Below, in pieces: positions 34,043 through 41,550 of a stretch of 56,294 nt of DNA. The DNA is taken from positions 1-56,294 of the forward strand of contig CANPTW010000013.1 of assembly GCA_947577075.1 (NCBI GenBank). Direction: 5' to 3'. Source of the stretch: an uncultured Oscillibacter sp. Its GTDB lineage: Bacteria > Bacillota > Clostridia > Oscillospirales > Oscillospiraceae. The translations under genes and the position numbers were made by a program. Under the pieces are notes generated by a model. That model made no database searches, was not told the DNA's origin, and saw nothing but the letters and a program-made list of their open reading frames with translations. Position 1 is the stretch's first letter. Each line of letters starts with the position of its first letter.

Positions 34043-34870
34043 TCATTCCCTTTTTTTCAGCCGCCGCAGGGCCGTGCCTGTCAATCCCCCGGCCAGGGCG
34101 GCGACGCCCGCTGTCCAAGCTTGAAACAAGGCCGTGTAGTTATAAAGCCCCAACACACAGGGCAGGGTCAGCGACGCGCACGCCGCCGGGTAGAGCAGCC
34201 ACCAGCGGCGGAGCCGGGTCCCCAGGGAACAGCCGCTGAAAAAGCAGAACAGGGGCAGGACCAGGAAGGGGTAAAAAATCCCCGTCAGCAGCGGGAAATC
34301 CCGGGCGTCCACCAGCCGCAGCCCCGGGGGCAGCAGCAGCTCCACCGCCGCCGCTAGGAGGAGGTACGGGACCAGCGATTTCCAGGGCGGCTCCGCCGTG
34401 TCCAGCCCGGAGGATTTCCGGATGGCCCGGATATCCGCCTGCCACTCCAGAAAGCGGACGGACCATTTCAGCACATAGCACAAAAGCAGCAGTCCCAGCA
34501 GGGCCAGCCAGCTCTCCCACATGGGGAACCACCGGCACCGCCACCCCGCCAGGGAGAACGCCGCCGCCGTCCCCAGGAAGTGCGCCCCGGACCAGGGCAG
34601 GGTCCGCCGCTCCAGAAGGAAGGGGACCTCCATGGTGCTCAGCGCCGCCCCCAGAAGGCCGGACCAGAGCATCTGGACCAGGGCCGCCGTGACGGGGCTT
34701 CCATACGCCTCCGCCATGTTCTCAGATACCACCAGCAGGCTCCCGCCCTGGGGCCTGGGGACGGCGAAGGCGTTTCCCAGCACGAAGGCCAGGTATACCA
34801 GAGCGATCCCCCAGGGGAAGCCCCGGAACGCCCGCCGGAGGAACGCCCGCCGAATCTCGCTTCCGCTCAT
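34043..34870 (-). CDS. DUF3021-type membrane protein with extra C-terminal membrane half
   Basis: The 275-aa protein starts with a DUF3021-like part (residues 10-165): four hydrophobic segments ending in the typical LKWSVRFLEWQADIRAIRK exit helix. About 110 further residues add three more membrane segments (VPYLLLAAAVELLLPPG and following) and a basic end (LRRLKKRE). DUF3021 proteins are usually about 140-150 aa and encoded beside a LytTR regulator, as here (4-bp overlap). They are thought to modulate that regulator. The stop lies 2 bp from the MITE. Confidence 0.75.
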   Translation of the reverse strand: MSGSEIRRAFLRRAFRGFPWGIALVYLAFVLGNAFAVPRPQGGSLLVVSENMAEAYGSPVTAALVQMLWSGLLGAALSTMEVPFLLERRTLPWSGAHFLGTAAAFSLAGWRCRWFPMWESWLALLGLLLLCYVLKWSVRFLEWQADIRAIRKSSGLDTAEPPWKSLVPYLLLAAAVELLLPPGLRLVDARDFPLLTGIFYPFLVLPLFCFFSGCSLGTRLRRWWLLYPAACASLTLPCVLGLYNYTALFQAWTAGVAALAGGLTGTALRRLKKRE

Positions 34871-35304
34871 ATGCCCAGCACCTCCTTGATCTTCTTCACG
34901 TACCGCCGGGAGACGTAGGTGGTTACGCCCCCTTCTAACGTCACCCGGATGGTCCCGGAGAGGCTCAGGTCCAAGTCCGTCACCCGCTTCCAGTTCACAA
35001 TCTCCGAGTGGGACACCCGGACGAAGGTCCGCCGGTCCAGCCGCCCCTCCAGCTCGTAGAGCCGGAGGCGGACCGTGTAAACCTCCCCGCCCAGCGTTTG
35101 GGCCCGGACCTCCTTGTCCTCCCCATAGAACCGAAGGACCGACCCCGGGTCCAGGGGCACGGCCTCGCCGCCCCGGAAGCCCGTCAGCCGTTCCGGTTCC
35201 TCCAGCCGCGCCAGCAGGGCCCGGAGCTCCTCCGTCTCCCCCGGGGAGAGCACCTTCACCAGCAGCTCCTCCAGCGCCGGGTCCAGGGTTACGTCGATTT
35301 TCAT
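34867..35304 (-). CDS. LytTR-domain DNA-binding regulator
   Basis: The 145-aa protein has an N-terminal dimer or sensor-like helix region (1-50) and a C-terminal LytTR domain at about 50-143: ILRFYGEDKEVRAQT-like strands, YELEGRLDRRTFVRVSHSEIVNW, and the end YVSRRYVKKIKEVLGI. There is no receiver domain. Such stand-alone LytTR proteins are coupled with DUF3021 membrane proteins and often autoregulated. The ATG at 35304 follows GAGGCGGGG. Confidence 0.9.
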   Translation of the reverse strand: MKIDVTLDPALEELLVKVLSPGETEELRALLARLEEPERLTGFRGGEAVPLDPGSVLRFYGEDKEVRAQTLGGEVYTVRLRLYELEGRLDRRTFVRVSHSEIVNWKRVTDLDLSLSGTIRVTLEGGVTTYVSRRYVKKIKEVLGI

Positions 35305-35329
35305 GGGCCCCGCCTCCTCTCGTGCCCTC

Positions 35330-35358
35330 AGTATACCCAAAGGGGGCCCCGCCGTCCA
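35330..35358 (-). promoter_or_regulatory. Promoter of the LytTR/DUF3021 operon
   Basis: On the minus strand TGGACG (35353-35358) and TATACT (35330-35335) are 17 bp apart, about 25 bp from the start. Confidence 0.55.
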
Positions 35359-35439
35359 GCCCTCCCGGACCATCGGCGGCGGGGAGGGGACGGACGGTCA
35401 GCGCGCCTCCCCCGCCGGGAGGGCGGGAGAGGCGCGGTT

Positions 35440-35880
35440 TTATGCCGGAGGCTTCAGCCAGTCCGGGTATTGGCCGGGGATGTCAAAGAGCAGATAGGCC
35501 TCCCCAAACTCTTTCAGCTTCGGGAAAAAGGAAATGTACGGTTCCTCCCCGTCAAAGAGGTACACGCCGTCCCGGTTCTGCAGGGCGCAGAAGCCCCGGC
35601 CCTCCCCGGACCGGAGGGCATAGCGCCCCTCCCCCAGGTCTTCGCAGGTCCCGTCGTCCAGGACGCCTTCCTGCTGGGTATAGCGGCAGAAGCGGCCCTC
35701 CCCGTCGAAGATCAGGTAGGTTCCCAAGCCCGTCGAGGCGTCGGTGCAGTAGGTTCCCCGCAAATGAGGCAGGGGGCCGTAAAGCCGGCCGTAAAAAAAG
35801 ACGTTCCACGCCAGGGAAACCATCAGTCCAATCCCCAGAACGAGGATGGCCCCCTGGGCGGCGGTGCGTTTTGGCTTCAT
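35440..35880 (-). CDS. Membrane-anchored small protein, unknown
   Basis: The 146-aa protein has one N-terminal membrane segment (GAILVLGIGLMVSLAWNVFFY, residues 10-30) and an extracytoplasmic beta-rich domain (GTYCTDASTGLGTYLIFDGEG, RYALRSGEGRGF, FDGEEPYISFFPKL). The repeated F/Y-DG-EG strands suggest a small beta barrel or meander. The family was not recognised. The ATG at 35880 follows AAGGAGG; a promoter lies at 35909-35937. Confidence 0.75.
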   Translation of the reverse strand: MKPKRTAAQGAILVLGIGLMVSLAWNVFFYGRLYGPLPHLRGTYCTDASTGLGTYLIFDGEGRFCRYTQQEGVLDDGTCEDLGEGRYALRSGEGRGFCALQNRDGVYLFDGEEPYISFFPKLKEFGEAYLLFDIPGQYPDWLKPPA

Positions 35881-35908
35881 GGTGCGTCCTCCTTATTTTG
35901 GTGGCTTC

Positions 35909-35937
35909 ATGATACCACACGCCCCCTCCCGCCGCAA
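35909..35937 (-). promoter_or_regulatory. Promoter of the 146-aa membrane protein
   Basis: On the minus strand TTGCGG (35932-35937) and TATCAT (35909-35914, preceded by TGTGG) are 17 bp apart. Confidence 0.6.
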
Positions 35938-35976
35938 GGGGCGGGAACCCGCCTGGAAATTTTTTGGGAAACCCCC

Positions 35977-36004
35977 TTGACAACCGGGGAATATCCGCTA
36001 TAAT
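35977..36004 (+). promoter_or_regulatory. psuK-psuG promoter
   Basis: TTGACA (35977-35982) and TATAAT (35999-36004) match the consensus exactly, with 16-bp spacing. Confidence 0.85.
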
Positions 36005-36051
36005 AAGCATTAGATTAAAGATATAAATTTTTGCTTATACGGAGGTGGACC

Positions 36052-37134
36052 ATGACCAAGCGGGAACGGCAGCTGCTCAACTGGATCGAGGAAAACCCCC
36101 TGATCTCCCAGAAGGAGCTGGCGGACAAGGCGGGGATTACCCGCTCCTCCGTCGCCGTGCATATCTCCAACCTGATGAAGAAAGGCTATATCACCGGCAA
36201 GGGCTACATCGTCCAGACCGCCCCCTATGTCACCGTGGTGGGGGGCGTGAACGTGGACATCGGCGGGCGGCCGGAGGCGGCCCTGGTGGCCCGGGACTCC
36301 AACCCCGGCGCGGTCCACTCCTCCCTGGGGGGCGTGGGCCGGAACATCGCCCACAACATGGCCCTGCTGGGCCTGGATGTGCGGCTGGTGACGGCCTTCG
36401 GGGACGACCTGAACGCCCAGAAGCTGGCCGCCAGCTGCGGGGAGCTGGGCATCGACATCTCCCAGTCCCCCGTCATCTCCGGCGGGCGGACCTCCACCTA
36501 CCTCTTTATCAACGACGAGCGGGGGGACATGGCCCTGGCGGTCAGCGATATGGAGATCTATCAGCACCTCACCCCCCAGGCCCTGGCCCAGCGGCACAAG
36601 CTCCTGGACGCCAGCCAGGTGGTGGTCGTGGACACCAACATCCCGGCGGAGAGCATTGCCTGGCTGGCGGAAAATTGCGCCGCCCCGGTCTTCGCGGACC
36701 CGGTTTCCACCGCCAAGGCCGCGAAGCTGAAGCCCGTCCTGGGGAAGCTCCACACCCTCAAGCCCAACCGCCTGGAGGCGGAGCTCCTCTCCGGCGTGCC
36801 CATCACCGACGGCGAGAGCCTGAACCGGGCGGCCGACGCCCTTCTGGAAACCGGCCTGCGCCGGGTGTTCATCTCCCTGGGGGCGGAGGGCGTCTTCGCC
36901 GCGGACCACGGCGGCCGGGTGCAGCTGCCCTGCCTCCCGGGGAGAATGGTGAACGCCACGGGCTGCGGGGACGCCTTCATGGCCGCCATCGCCTGGGCCT
37001 ATCTCCAGGGCACGGACCTGGAGGACGCCGCCCGGGCGGGCCTGGCCGCCTCCTCCATCGCCATGGAGGGCCGGGAGACCATCAACCCCGCCATGAGCGA
37101 GGAAACCCTGCGGGAGCGCCTGGGCCTCGCCTGA
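36052..37134 (+). CDS. psuK: Pseudouridine kinase with N-terminal winged helix
   Basis: Residues 1-58 of this 360-aa protein are a winged HTH (RERQLLNWIEENPLISQKEL, then AGITRSSVAVHISNLMKKGY). The rest is a PfkB-family sugar kinase with VVGGVNVDIGG near 62, SLGGVGRNIAHN near 94, and the C-terminal anion hole VNATGCGDAFMA near 303 with the catalytic Asp. The adjacent psuG identifies the substrate as pseudouridine, phosphorylated at the 5' position. The HTH may let it regulate its own operon. The ATG at 36052 follows GGAGGTGG. Confidence 0.9.
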   Translation: MTKRERQLLNWIEENPLISQKELADKAGITRSSVAVHISNLMKKGYITGKGYIVQTAPYVTVVGGVNVDIGGRPEAALVARDSNPGAVHSSLGGVGRNIAHNMALLGLDVRLVTAFGDDLNAQKLAASCGELGIDISQSPVISGGRTSTYLFINDERGDMALAVSDMEIYQHLTPQALAQRHKLLDASQVVVVDTNIPAESIAWLAENCAAPVFADPVSTAKAAKLKPVLGKLHTLKPNRLEAELLSGVPITDGESLNRAADALLETGLRRVFISLGAEGVFAADHGGRVQLPCLPGRMVNATGCGDAFMAAIAWAYLQGTDLEDAARAGLAASSIAMEGRETINPAMSEETLRERLGLA

Positions 37135-37183
37135 CAGATTCGTTTATCCTGAATTCAATTCATATATTTTGGAGGTCATCATC

Positions 37184-38113
37184 ATGAACATGAACAAGTA
37201 TCTGGACGTCGCCCCCGAAGTCAAGGAAGCCCTGGCCGCCGGGAAGCCCGTGGTGGCCCTGGAGTCCACCATCATCTCCCACGGCATGCCCTACCCCCAG
37301 AATGTGGAAACCGCCCTGAAGGTGGAGGCCATCATCCGGGAAAACGGGGCCGTCCCCGCCACCATCGCCGTCCTGGGGGGCCGCCTCAAGGCGGGCCTCT
37401 CCCCCGAGGAGATTGATTATCTGGGCAAGACCGGCGCGGGCGTGGCCAAGGCCAGCCGCCGGGATCTCCCCGTTCTGGTGGCCCAGGGGAAGGACGGGGC
37501 CACCACCGTCACCACCACCATGATCATCGCCCACATGGCGGGCATCAAGGTCTTCGCCACCGGCGGCATCGGCGGCGTCCACCGGGGGGCCGAGACCACC
37601 ATGGACATCTCCGCCGACCTGGAGGAGCTGGCCCGGACCCCCGTCATGGTGGTCTGCGCCGGGGCCAAGTCCATCCTGGACCTGGGGCTGACCCTGGAGT
37701 ACCTGGAGACCCACGGCGTGCCCGTCATCGGCTACGGCACCGAGGAGCTCCCCGCCTTCTACACCCGGAAGTCCGGCTTCGGCGTGGACTACCGCATCGA
37801 CACCCCCGCGGACCTGGCCAAGACCTTCTACGTCAAGCAGGACATGGGCCTGGGCGGCGGCATGCTGGTGGCCAACCCCATTCCGGAGGAGTACTCCATG
37901 GACGCGGACGTCATCGGCAAGGCCATCTCCGACGCCGTGGCCGAGGCCAAGGCCCAGGGCATCCACGGGAAGGAGACTACCCCCTTCCTCCTGGCCAAGA
38001 TCAAGGAGCTCACCGGGGGCAGCTCCCTGGACAGCAACATCCAGCTGGTCTTCAACAACGCGCGCCTTGCCGCCAGGACGGCGGCGGAGCTGGCGGGACT
38101 TGCCAGGAACTGA
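37184..38113 (+). CDS. psuG: Pseudouridine-5'-phosphate glycosidase
   Basis: The 309-aa protein has the PsuG motifs ALESTIISHGMPYPQN near 24, the catalytic-lysine region KASRRDLPVLVAQGKDGATTVTTT, ATGGIGGVHRGAE and SSLDSNIQLVFNNARLAA near the end. It splits pseudouridine 5'-phosphate into uracil and ribose 5-phosphate. The ATG at 37184 follows GGAGGTC, 49 bp after psuK. A terminator follows at 38124. Confidence 0.95.
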   Translation: MNMNKYLDVAPEVKEALAAGKPVVALESTIISHGMPYPQNVETALKVEAIIRENGAVPATIAVLGGRLKAGLSPEEIDYLGKTGAGVAKASRRDLPVLVAQGKDGATTVTTTMIIAHMAGIKVFATGGIGGVHRGAETTMDISADLEELARTPVMVVCAGAKSILDLGLTLEYLETHGVPVIGYGTEELPAFYTRKSGFGVDYRIDTPADLAKTFYVKQDMGLGGGMLVANPIPEEYSMDADVIGKAISDAVAEAKAQGIHGKETTPFLLAKIKELTGGSSLDSNIQLVFNNARLAARTAAELAGLARN

Positions 38114-38123
38114 AACCTGTGTT

Positions 38124-38157
38124 AAAATGGACCGGCTGGAAAGCCGGTCCATTTTTT
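38124..38157 (+). terminator. psuKG terminator
   Basis: AATGGACCGGCT pairs with AGCCGGTCCATT around GGAA, followed by a T tract. Confidence 0.9.
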
Positions 38158-38332
38158 GCCCGGCGGGCTCCAGACGCGGCGGACGGCTGAGCCGCTGAAA
38201 CGGCGCAAGCGCCTCTTTCCAGCCGTGCCGGCGGCAGCCGTCCCTGCACAGGTGGACACACCGAAAAACGGCACATGCCGGGGCGATTATCCATCGCCCG
38301 TTCCCCTTCTATATTTGAAACGAGGTGCGCCT

Positions 38333-38722
38333 ATGAAAACCGCCCTTCTCTCCGCCGTTTCCCGTGAAAAGACCCTGTTCCCGCCGGAGGCCCGCAGCGA
38401 TTTTATTTGGGCCGTCGTCGGCTCCCCCTGGGGCCTTCTGGCCGTCTGGCTGGTGCTCATCAATATCATCACCTTCTTCGTCTTCGGCGCGGACAAGCTC
38501 CAGGCCAAGCGGAAGGAAAAAAAGGAGACGGTCCGCCGGGTCCCGGAGAAGAACCTGCTGCTCCTGGCGGCGGCGGGGGGCAGCGTCGGGGCGCTGCTGG
38601 CTATGCGGGTCTTCCGCCACAAGACCCTGCACAAGGCGTTCAAGTTCGGCGTGCCCCTCATCCTGGCCCTTCAAATCCTTATCCCCTTCGGCCTGTGGCT
38701 GTACTTCAGCGTCATCCGGTGA
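38333..38722 (+). CDS. DUF1294 family membrane protein
   Basis: The 129-aa protein has two or three membrane segments (AVWLVLINIITFFVFGADK near 40, LLLLAAAGGSVGALLAMRVF near 80, VPLILALQILIPFGLWLYF at the end). The DUF1294 motif of a DK pair after the first segment and GGSxGALLAMRVFRHKT-HKAF is clear. The function is unknown. The ATG at 38333 follows GAGGTG; the N-terminal 30 residues are not conserved-looking and the start could be later. Confidence 0.85.
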   Translation: MKTALLSAVSREKTLFPPEARSDFIWAVVGSPWGLLAVWLVLINIITFFVFGADKLQAKRKEKKETVRRVPEKNLLLLAAAGGSVGALLAMRVFRHKTLHKAFKFGVPLILALQILIPFGLWLYFSVIR

Positions 38723-38847
38723 GGCGGAGGGACAACGTTTGCGTGCGGGCGGCGGGGCCGCCCGCATTTTTCTCCTGACAAACCGCCAAAAACCCGGGGT
38801 TCAATTTGTCAAACCCGCTGAAAAGGTCCGTTTTCGTGGGGAAAACG

Positions 38848-38877
38848 TTGACAAAACCGGCGGGGCCTGTTTATAAT
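38848..38877 (+). promoter_or_regulatory. Promoter of the mgtC pair
   Basis: TTGACA (38848-38853) and TATAAT (38872-38877) have 18-bp spacing. The leader to the first gene is about 135 nt with a CGCCCGGCGGGCG stem; no magnesium riboswitch pattern was recognised in it. Confidence 0.75.
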
Positions 38878-39018
38878 GGGGTTCACCCCAATAAAGAGAG
38901 GGCCGCAGAAGCGCAAACGTTTCCGCCCTTTTGAACATTGGCAGGAAGAAGCGGCGGCCGCCGCTCCTTCCCTTTTCTTTCGCCCGGCGGGCGGTCCATT
39001 CGGAAAGGAGAGGGTCCT

Positions 39019-39744
39019 GTGTTGCACGGACTGGATTATCTGCGGGAAATGAATACCGCCTCGGTCATGCTGCGGCTGACGCTGGCCATGTTCTGCGGCG
39101 GCATGATCGGCCTGGAGCGGGCCCGGAAGCACCGCCCGGCGGGCTTCCGCACCTATATGCTGGTGTGCATGGGGGCGGCGCTGACCATGCTGCTGAGCCA
39201 GTATGAATTTTACATGCTGAACCACGTCTGGGCGGAGAAGGCGGCGGAGATCGGCATCCGCACGGACGTCAGCCGCTTCGGCGCCCAGGTCATCAACGGC
39301 ATCGGCTTCCTGGGCGCGGGCACCATCCTGGTGACGGGCCAGCAGAAAGTGAAGGGCCTGACCACGGCGGCGGGCCTCTGGGCCTCGGCCTGCATGGGCC
39401 TGGCGGTGGGGGCGGGGTTTTACGAGTGCGTGGGCCTGGCCTTCCTGCTGATCTTCGTGGCGGTGCACATCCTGCCCGCGGTGGAGCTGTACGTCATTGA
39501 AAACGCGAAAAACATGAACATCTATGTGGAGTTCCAGTCCCTGGACAACGTGGCGGAGATCATCGGCCGCATCAAGGCCAAGGACGTGACGATCTACGAG
39601 GTGGAGGTGGACCACGGCAAGCAGACGCCCTCCCAGCATCCCAACGCCATTTTCTCCCTGCGGATGAACCGGCCGGGCGCCCATGCCAAAATTCTGGCCT
39701 CCATCTCGGAGCTGGAGGACGTCTTCGTCGTCCACGATATCTGA
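39019..39744 (+). CDS. MgtC/SapB family membrane protein, paralogue 1
   Basis: The 241-aa protein has the MgtC core: four to five membrane segments with GGMIGLERARKHRPAGFRTYMLVC and GIGFLGAGTILVTGQQKVKGLTTAAGLWASA, then an ACT-like soluble domain (about 160-241). MgtC proteins are linked to magnesium limitation and membrane potential. The GTG at 39019 (GGAG 8 bp upstream) is chosen because LHGLDYLRE then aligns residue by residue with the paralogue's LSLFDGLRD. A TTG at 39022 is possible. Confidence 0.9.
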   Translation: MLHGLDYLREMNTASVMLRLTLAMFCGGMIGLERARKHRPAGFRTYMLVCMGAALTMLLSQYEFYMLNHVWAEKAAEIGIRTDVSRFGAQVINGIGFLGAGTILVTGQQKVKGLTTAAGLWASACMGLAVGAGFYECVGLAFLLIFVAVHILPAVELYVIENAKNMNIYVEFQSLDNVAEIIGRIKAKDVTIYEVEVDHGKQTPSQHPNAIFSLRMNRPGAHAKILASISELEDVFVVHDI

Positions 39745-39770
39745 CCTGACTGGAGTAGGAGGGAAACGGG

Positions 39771-40463
39771 ATGCTATCTCTTTTTGACGGCCTGCGGGAC
39801 GTAACCTTTTGGTCCGTGGCCCTGCGGATGACCCTGGCGGTAATCTGCGGCGGCATCATCGGCATTGAGCGGGAGTACAAGCGCCGCCCGGCGGGCTTCC
39901 GCACCCACATTCTGATCTGCCTGGGCGCGGCCATGACCACGCTGACCAGCCAATACCTGTATCTGGTCATGGGCCAGTACACCGACATGGCCCGTCTGGG
40001 CGCCCAGGTGGTGGCGGGCATCGGCTTTATCGGCGCGGGCACCATCATCGTCACCCGCCGCCAGCGGGTGAAGGGCCTGACCACGGCGGCGGGCCTCTGG
40101 GCGGCGGCCATCATCGGCCTGACCCTGGGAGGCGGCTTTTACGAGGGGGGCCTTTTTGCCACGCTGCTGATCCTTGTGGCGGAGCTCTTCTTCTCCCGGG
40201 TGGAATACCGGATGCTGAAAAACGCCCCGGAGATCAACCTGTACATCGAGTACAGCGACAACCGCGTCATGGATAAGCTCCTCCAGGAGTTCCGGGAGCG
40301 GGGGCTGAAAATCCTCAACATGGGCATCATCCACTCCAAGTCCAACGAAAAGCACAACGCCTGCGCCATCTTCACCCTCCGGCTCCACAAGGGTCTGGAC
40401 CCGGAGCACCTTCAGCAGGACATCCGCGCCGCCGCCGGCGTGGTTTCCGTGCGGGAGCTGTAG
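39771..40463 (+). CDS. MgtC/SapB family membrane protein, paralogue 2
   Basis: The 230-aa protein is closely similar to its neighbour, with GGIIGIEREYKRRPAGFRTHILIC and GIGFIGAGTIIVTRRQRVKGLTTAAGLW. The C-terminal soluble domain is more diverged (LYIEYSDNRVMDKLLQEF). It follows 26 bp after paralogue 1 with AGGAGGG before the ATG, so the two arose by tandem duplication and are co-expressed. They may form a heteromer. Confidence 0.9.
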   Translation: MLSLFDGLRDVTFWSVALRMTLAVICGGIIGIEREYKRRPAGFRTHILICLGAAMTTLTSQYLYLVMGQYTDMARLGAQVVAGIGFIGAGTIIVTRRQRVKGLTTAAGLWAAAIIGLTLGGGFYEGGLFATLLILVAELFFSRVEYRMLKNAPEINLYIEYSDNRVMDKLLQEFRERGLKILNMGIIHSKSNEKHNACAIFTLRLHKGLDPEHLQQDIRAAAGVVSVREL

Positions 40464-40519
40464 GCCCGCCGGGGCGCGCCCCTTCCGGCGGCGGAGCTTC
40501 CGCCCCCAAACGAATTCGA

Positions 40520-40541
40520 AAGGAGCCCTCCGGGGCTCCTT
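40520..40541 (+). terminator. Hairpin downstream of the mgtC pair
   Basis: AAGGAGCCC pairs with GGGCTCCTT around TCCG. The expected T tract is replaced by the left end of the decayed insertion element (TAGTCTGTCAAAAAGC). Confidence 0.65.
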
Positions 40542-40800
40542 AGTCTGTCAAAAAGCATACAAAACAGGCAAGAAGAAGGGGATCAGAGGAATAGCGGAAG
40601 GAAAGAAGGGAAAAGTGGGAAGGATCAAGGAATTTCCCGAGCCAAAGAGCTGACTTTTTGAGCTTCATGGCAGCAAATTTAAGCCTCACCCAGGTAGAAA
40701 CCCGGGCCAGACCACGGTGGCGGGTATAACGTATCCATTCATAATCCATTACCCGCTCTATTTTCCGCAGCAGATGTTCTTTCGGCACAATATCTTCTAT
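40540..40800 (-). pseudogene. IS1182-family transposase, internally deleted
   Basis: The N-terminal motif PKEHLLRKIERVMDYEWI runs directly into what is normally the extreme C-terminal region, RYTRHRGLARVSTWVRLKFA then AMKLKKSALW. The roughly 400 residues of the DDE catalytic core between them are missing. The residual frame is about 82 codons. Upstream IEDIV continues the family N terminus but a stop codon lies just before it. It is inactive. Confidence 0.75.
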
Positions 40801-40888
40801 CTATAATCCTATAATCTGTCAGGACTGCTTCTTTCCGGTTGTCCTTTTTCCGGCTTTCCGCTCCGCTTCATCTCTCCTTCATTATGCC

Positions 40889-40917
40889 AAAAAACCTCGC
40901 CTCTGGCGAGGTTTTTT
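40889..40917 (+). terminator. Terminator hairpin within the IS remnant
   Basis: AAAAACCTCGCC pairs with GGCGAGGTTTTT around TCT, with a T tract. Confidence 0.75.
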
Positions 40918-40927
40918 GACAAACTGA

Positions 40928-40952
40928 GCCGAACCCGTTGGGTTCGGCTTTT
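40928..40952 (+). terminator. Second terminator-like hairpin
   Basis: GCCGAACCC pairs with GGGTTCGGC around GTT, followed by TTTT. It abuts the right end of the IS remnant. Confidence 0.7.
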
Positions 40953-41043
40953 GCCTTTTCAGCTCCGCCAAGCAGGAGATCGCCGCAACGAAGGTCGGCG
41001 GGTACGTCCGCTTTGGAAAAAGCCGGACACGGGAAAAAAACGT

Positions 41044-41081
41044 TACGAGAGGGGCCCGGACGGGGCTCCTCTCGTTTTTAA
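41044..41081 (+). terminator. Third terminator-like hairpin
   Basis: ACGAGAGG pairs with CCTCTCGT, enclosing GGCCC/GGGGCT, followed by TTTTT. The 40464-41120 spacer holds only these hairpins and the IS remnant. Confidence 0.7.
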
Positions 41082-41120
41082 TTACCGCCTCATCCCCCTA
41101 TAGCGCGAGTTCCCTTGGCC

Positions 41121-41348
41121 TCAGAAACACCCCGGGCGGCGGTGAACGCTACACATACGGACATGTTCCGCTCTATCAAGCCTTTCAAAAATACGCCTTT
41201 CCGTTTGCCGCGGTGTTTCTCTCAGCGCCCCGGCGTACCGGCGGGGCACCAAGTACCGGGCAATATCTCCGAATGACATGGACGGCTCGACATACATCTC
41301 AAACATCAGCCGGGCGATATTCGCCGCGTCAGGGTCCGGGATCATCAC
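41121..41348 (-). pseudogene. Possible serine-recombinase fragment
   Basis: The segment MIPDPDAANIARLMFEMYVE followed by PSMSFGDIARYLV resembles the start of the recombinase domain of large serine recombinases (D-P-x-A-A-x-I-V-R-x-I-F-x-M-Y, then x-x-I-A). No catalytic N-terminal domain precedes it and the C terminus diverges at once. It is best read as a decayed fragment of an integrated element. Confidence 0.45.
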
Positions 41349-41550
41349 CCTGTTCGCCGTTGTCCATGGCCGCCGTCCCGGCTCCCGGCGGGCTGCCTGC
41401 GGGCGGGCCGGGGAGGACCCGGCGGGACTGCGGGCCGCTCAGCCCGCGTTCCGCCCCCGGCCGCTTTGTTTCGCCGGCCTCCATTTTTAAGGAGGCCCCC
41501 ATATAAAATTTCCGGATTGTGGGAATCCTGAGCCCGGGGTGATGATGATT

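Larger units (their letters stand above)
40539..40928. mobile_element. Decayed IS1182-like element
   Basis: The ends AGTCTGTCAAAAAG (left) and the complement of TTTTTTGACAAACTGAG (right; reads CTCAGTTTGTCAAAAAA) form imperfect inverted repeats around a transposase remnant. Terminator hairpins lie just outside on both sides (40520-40541 and 40928-40952). The element is about 390 bp, so most of the gene is lost. Confidence 0.6.

Noticed and set aside
38878-39018. Possible magnesium (M-box) riboswitch before mgtC
   Set aside because: The leader is about 135 nt and shows no recognisable M-box conserved loops or terminator.
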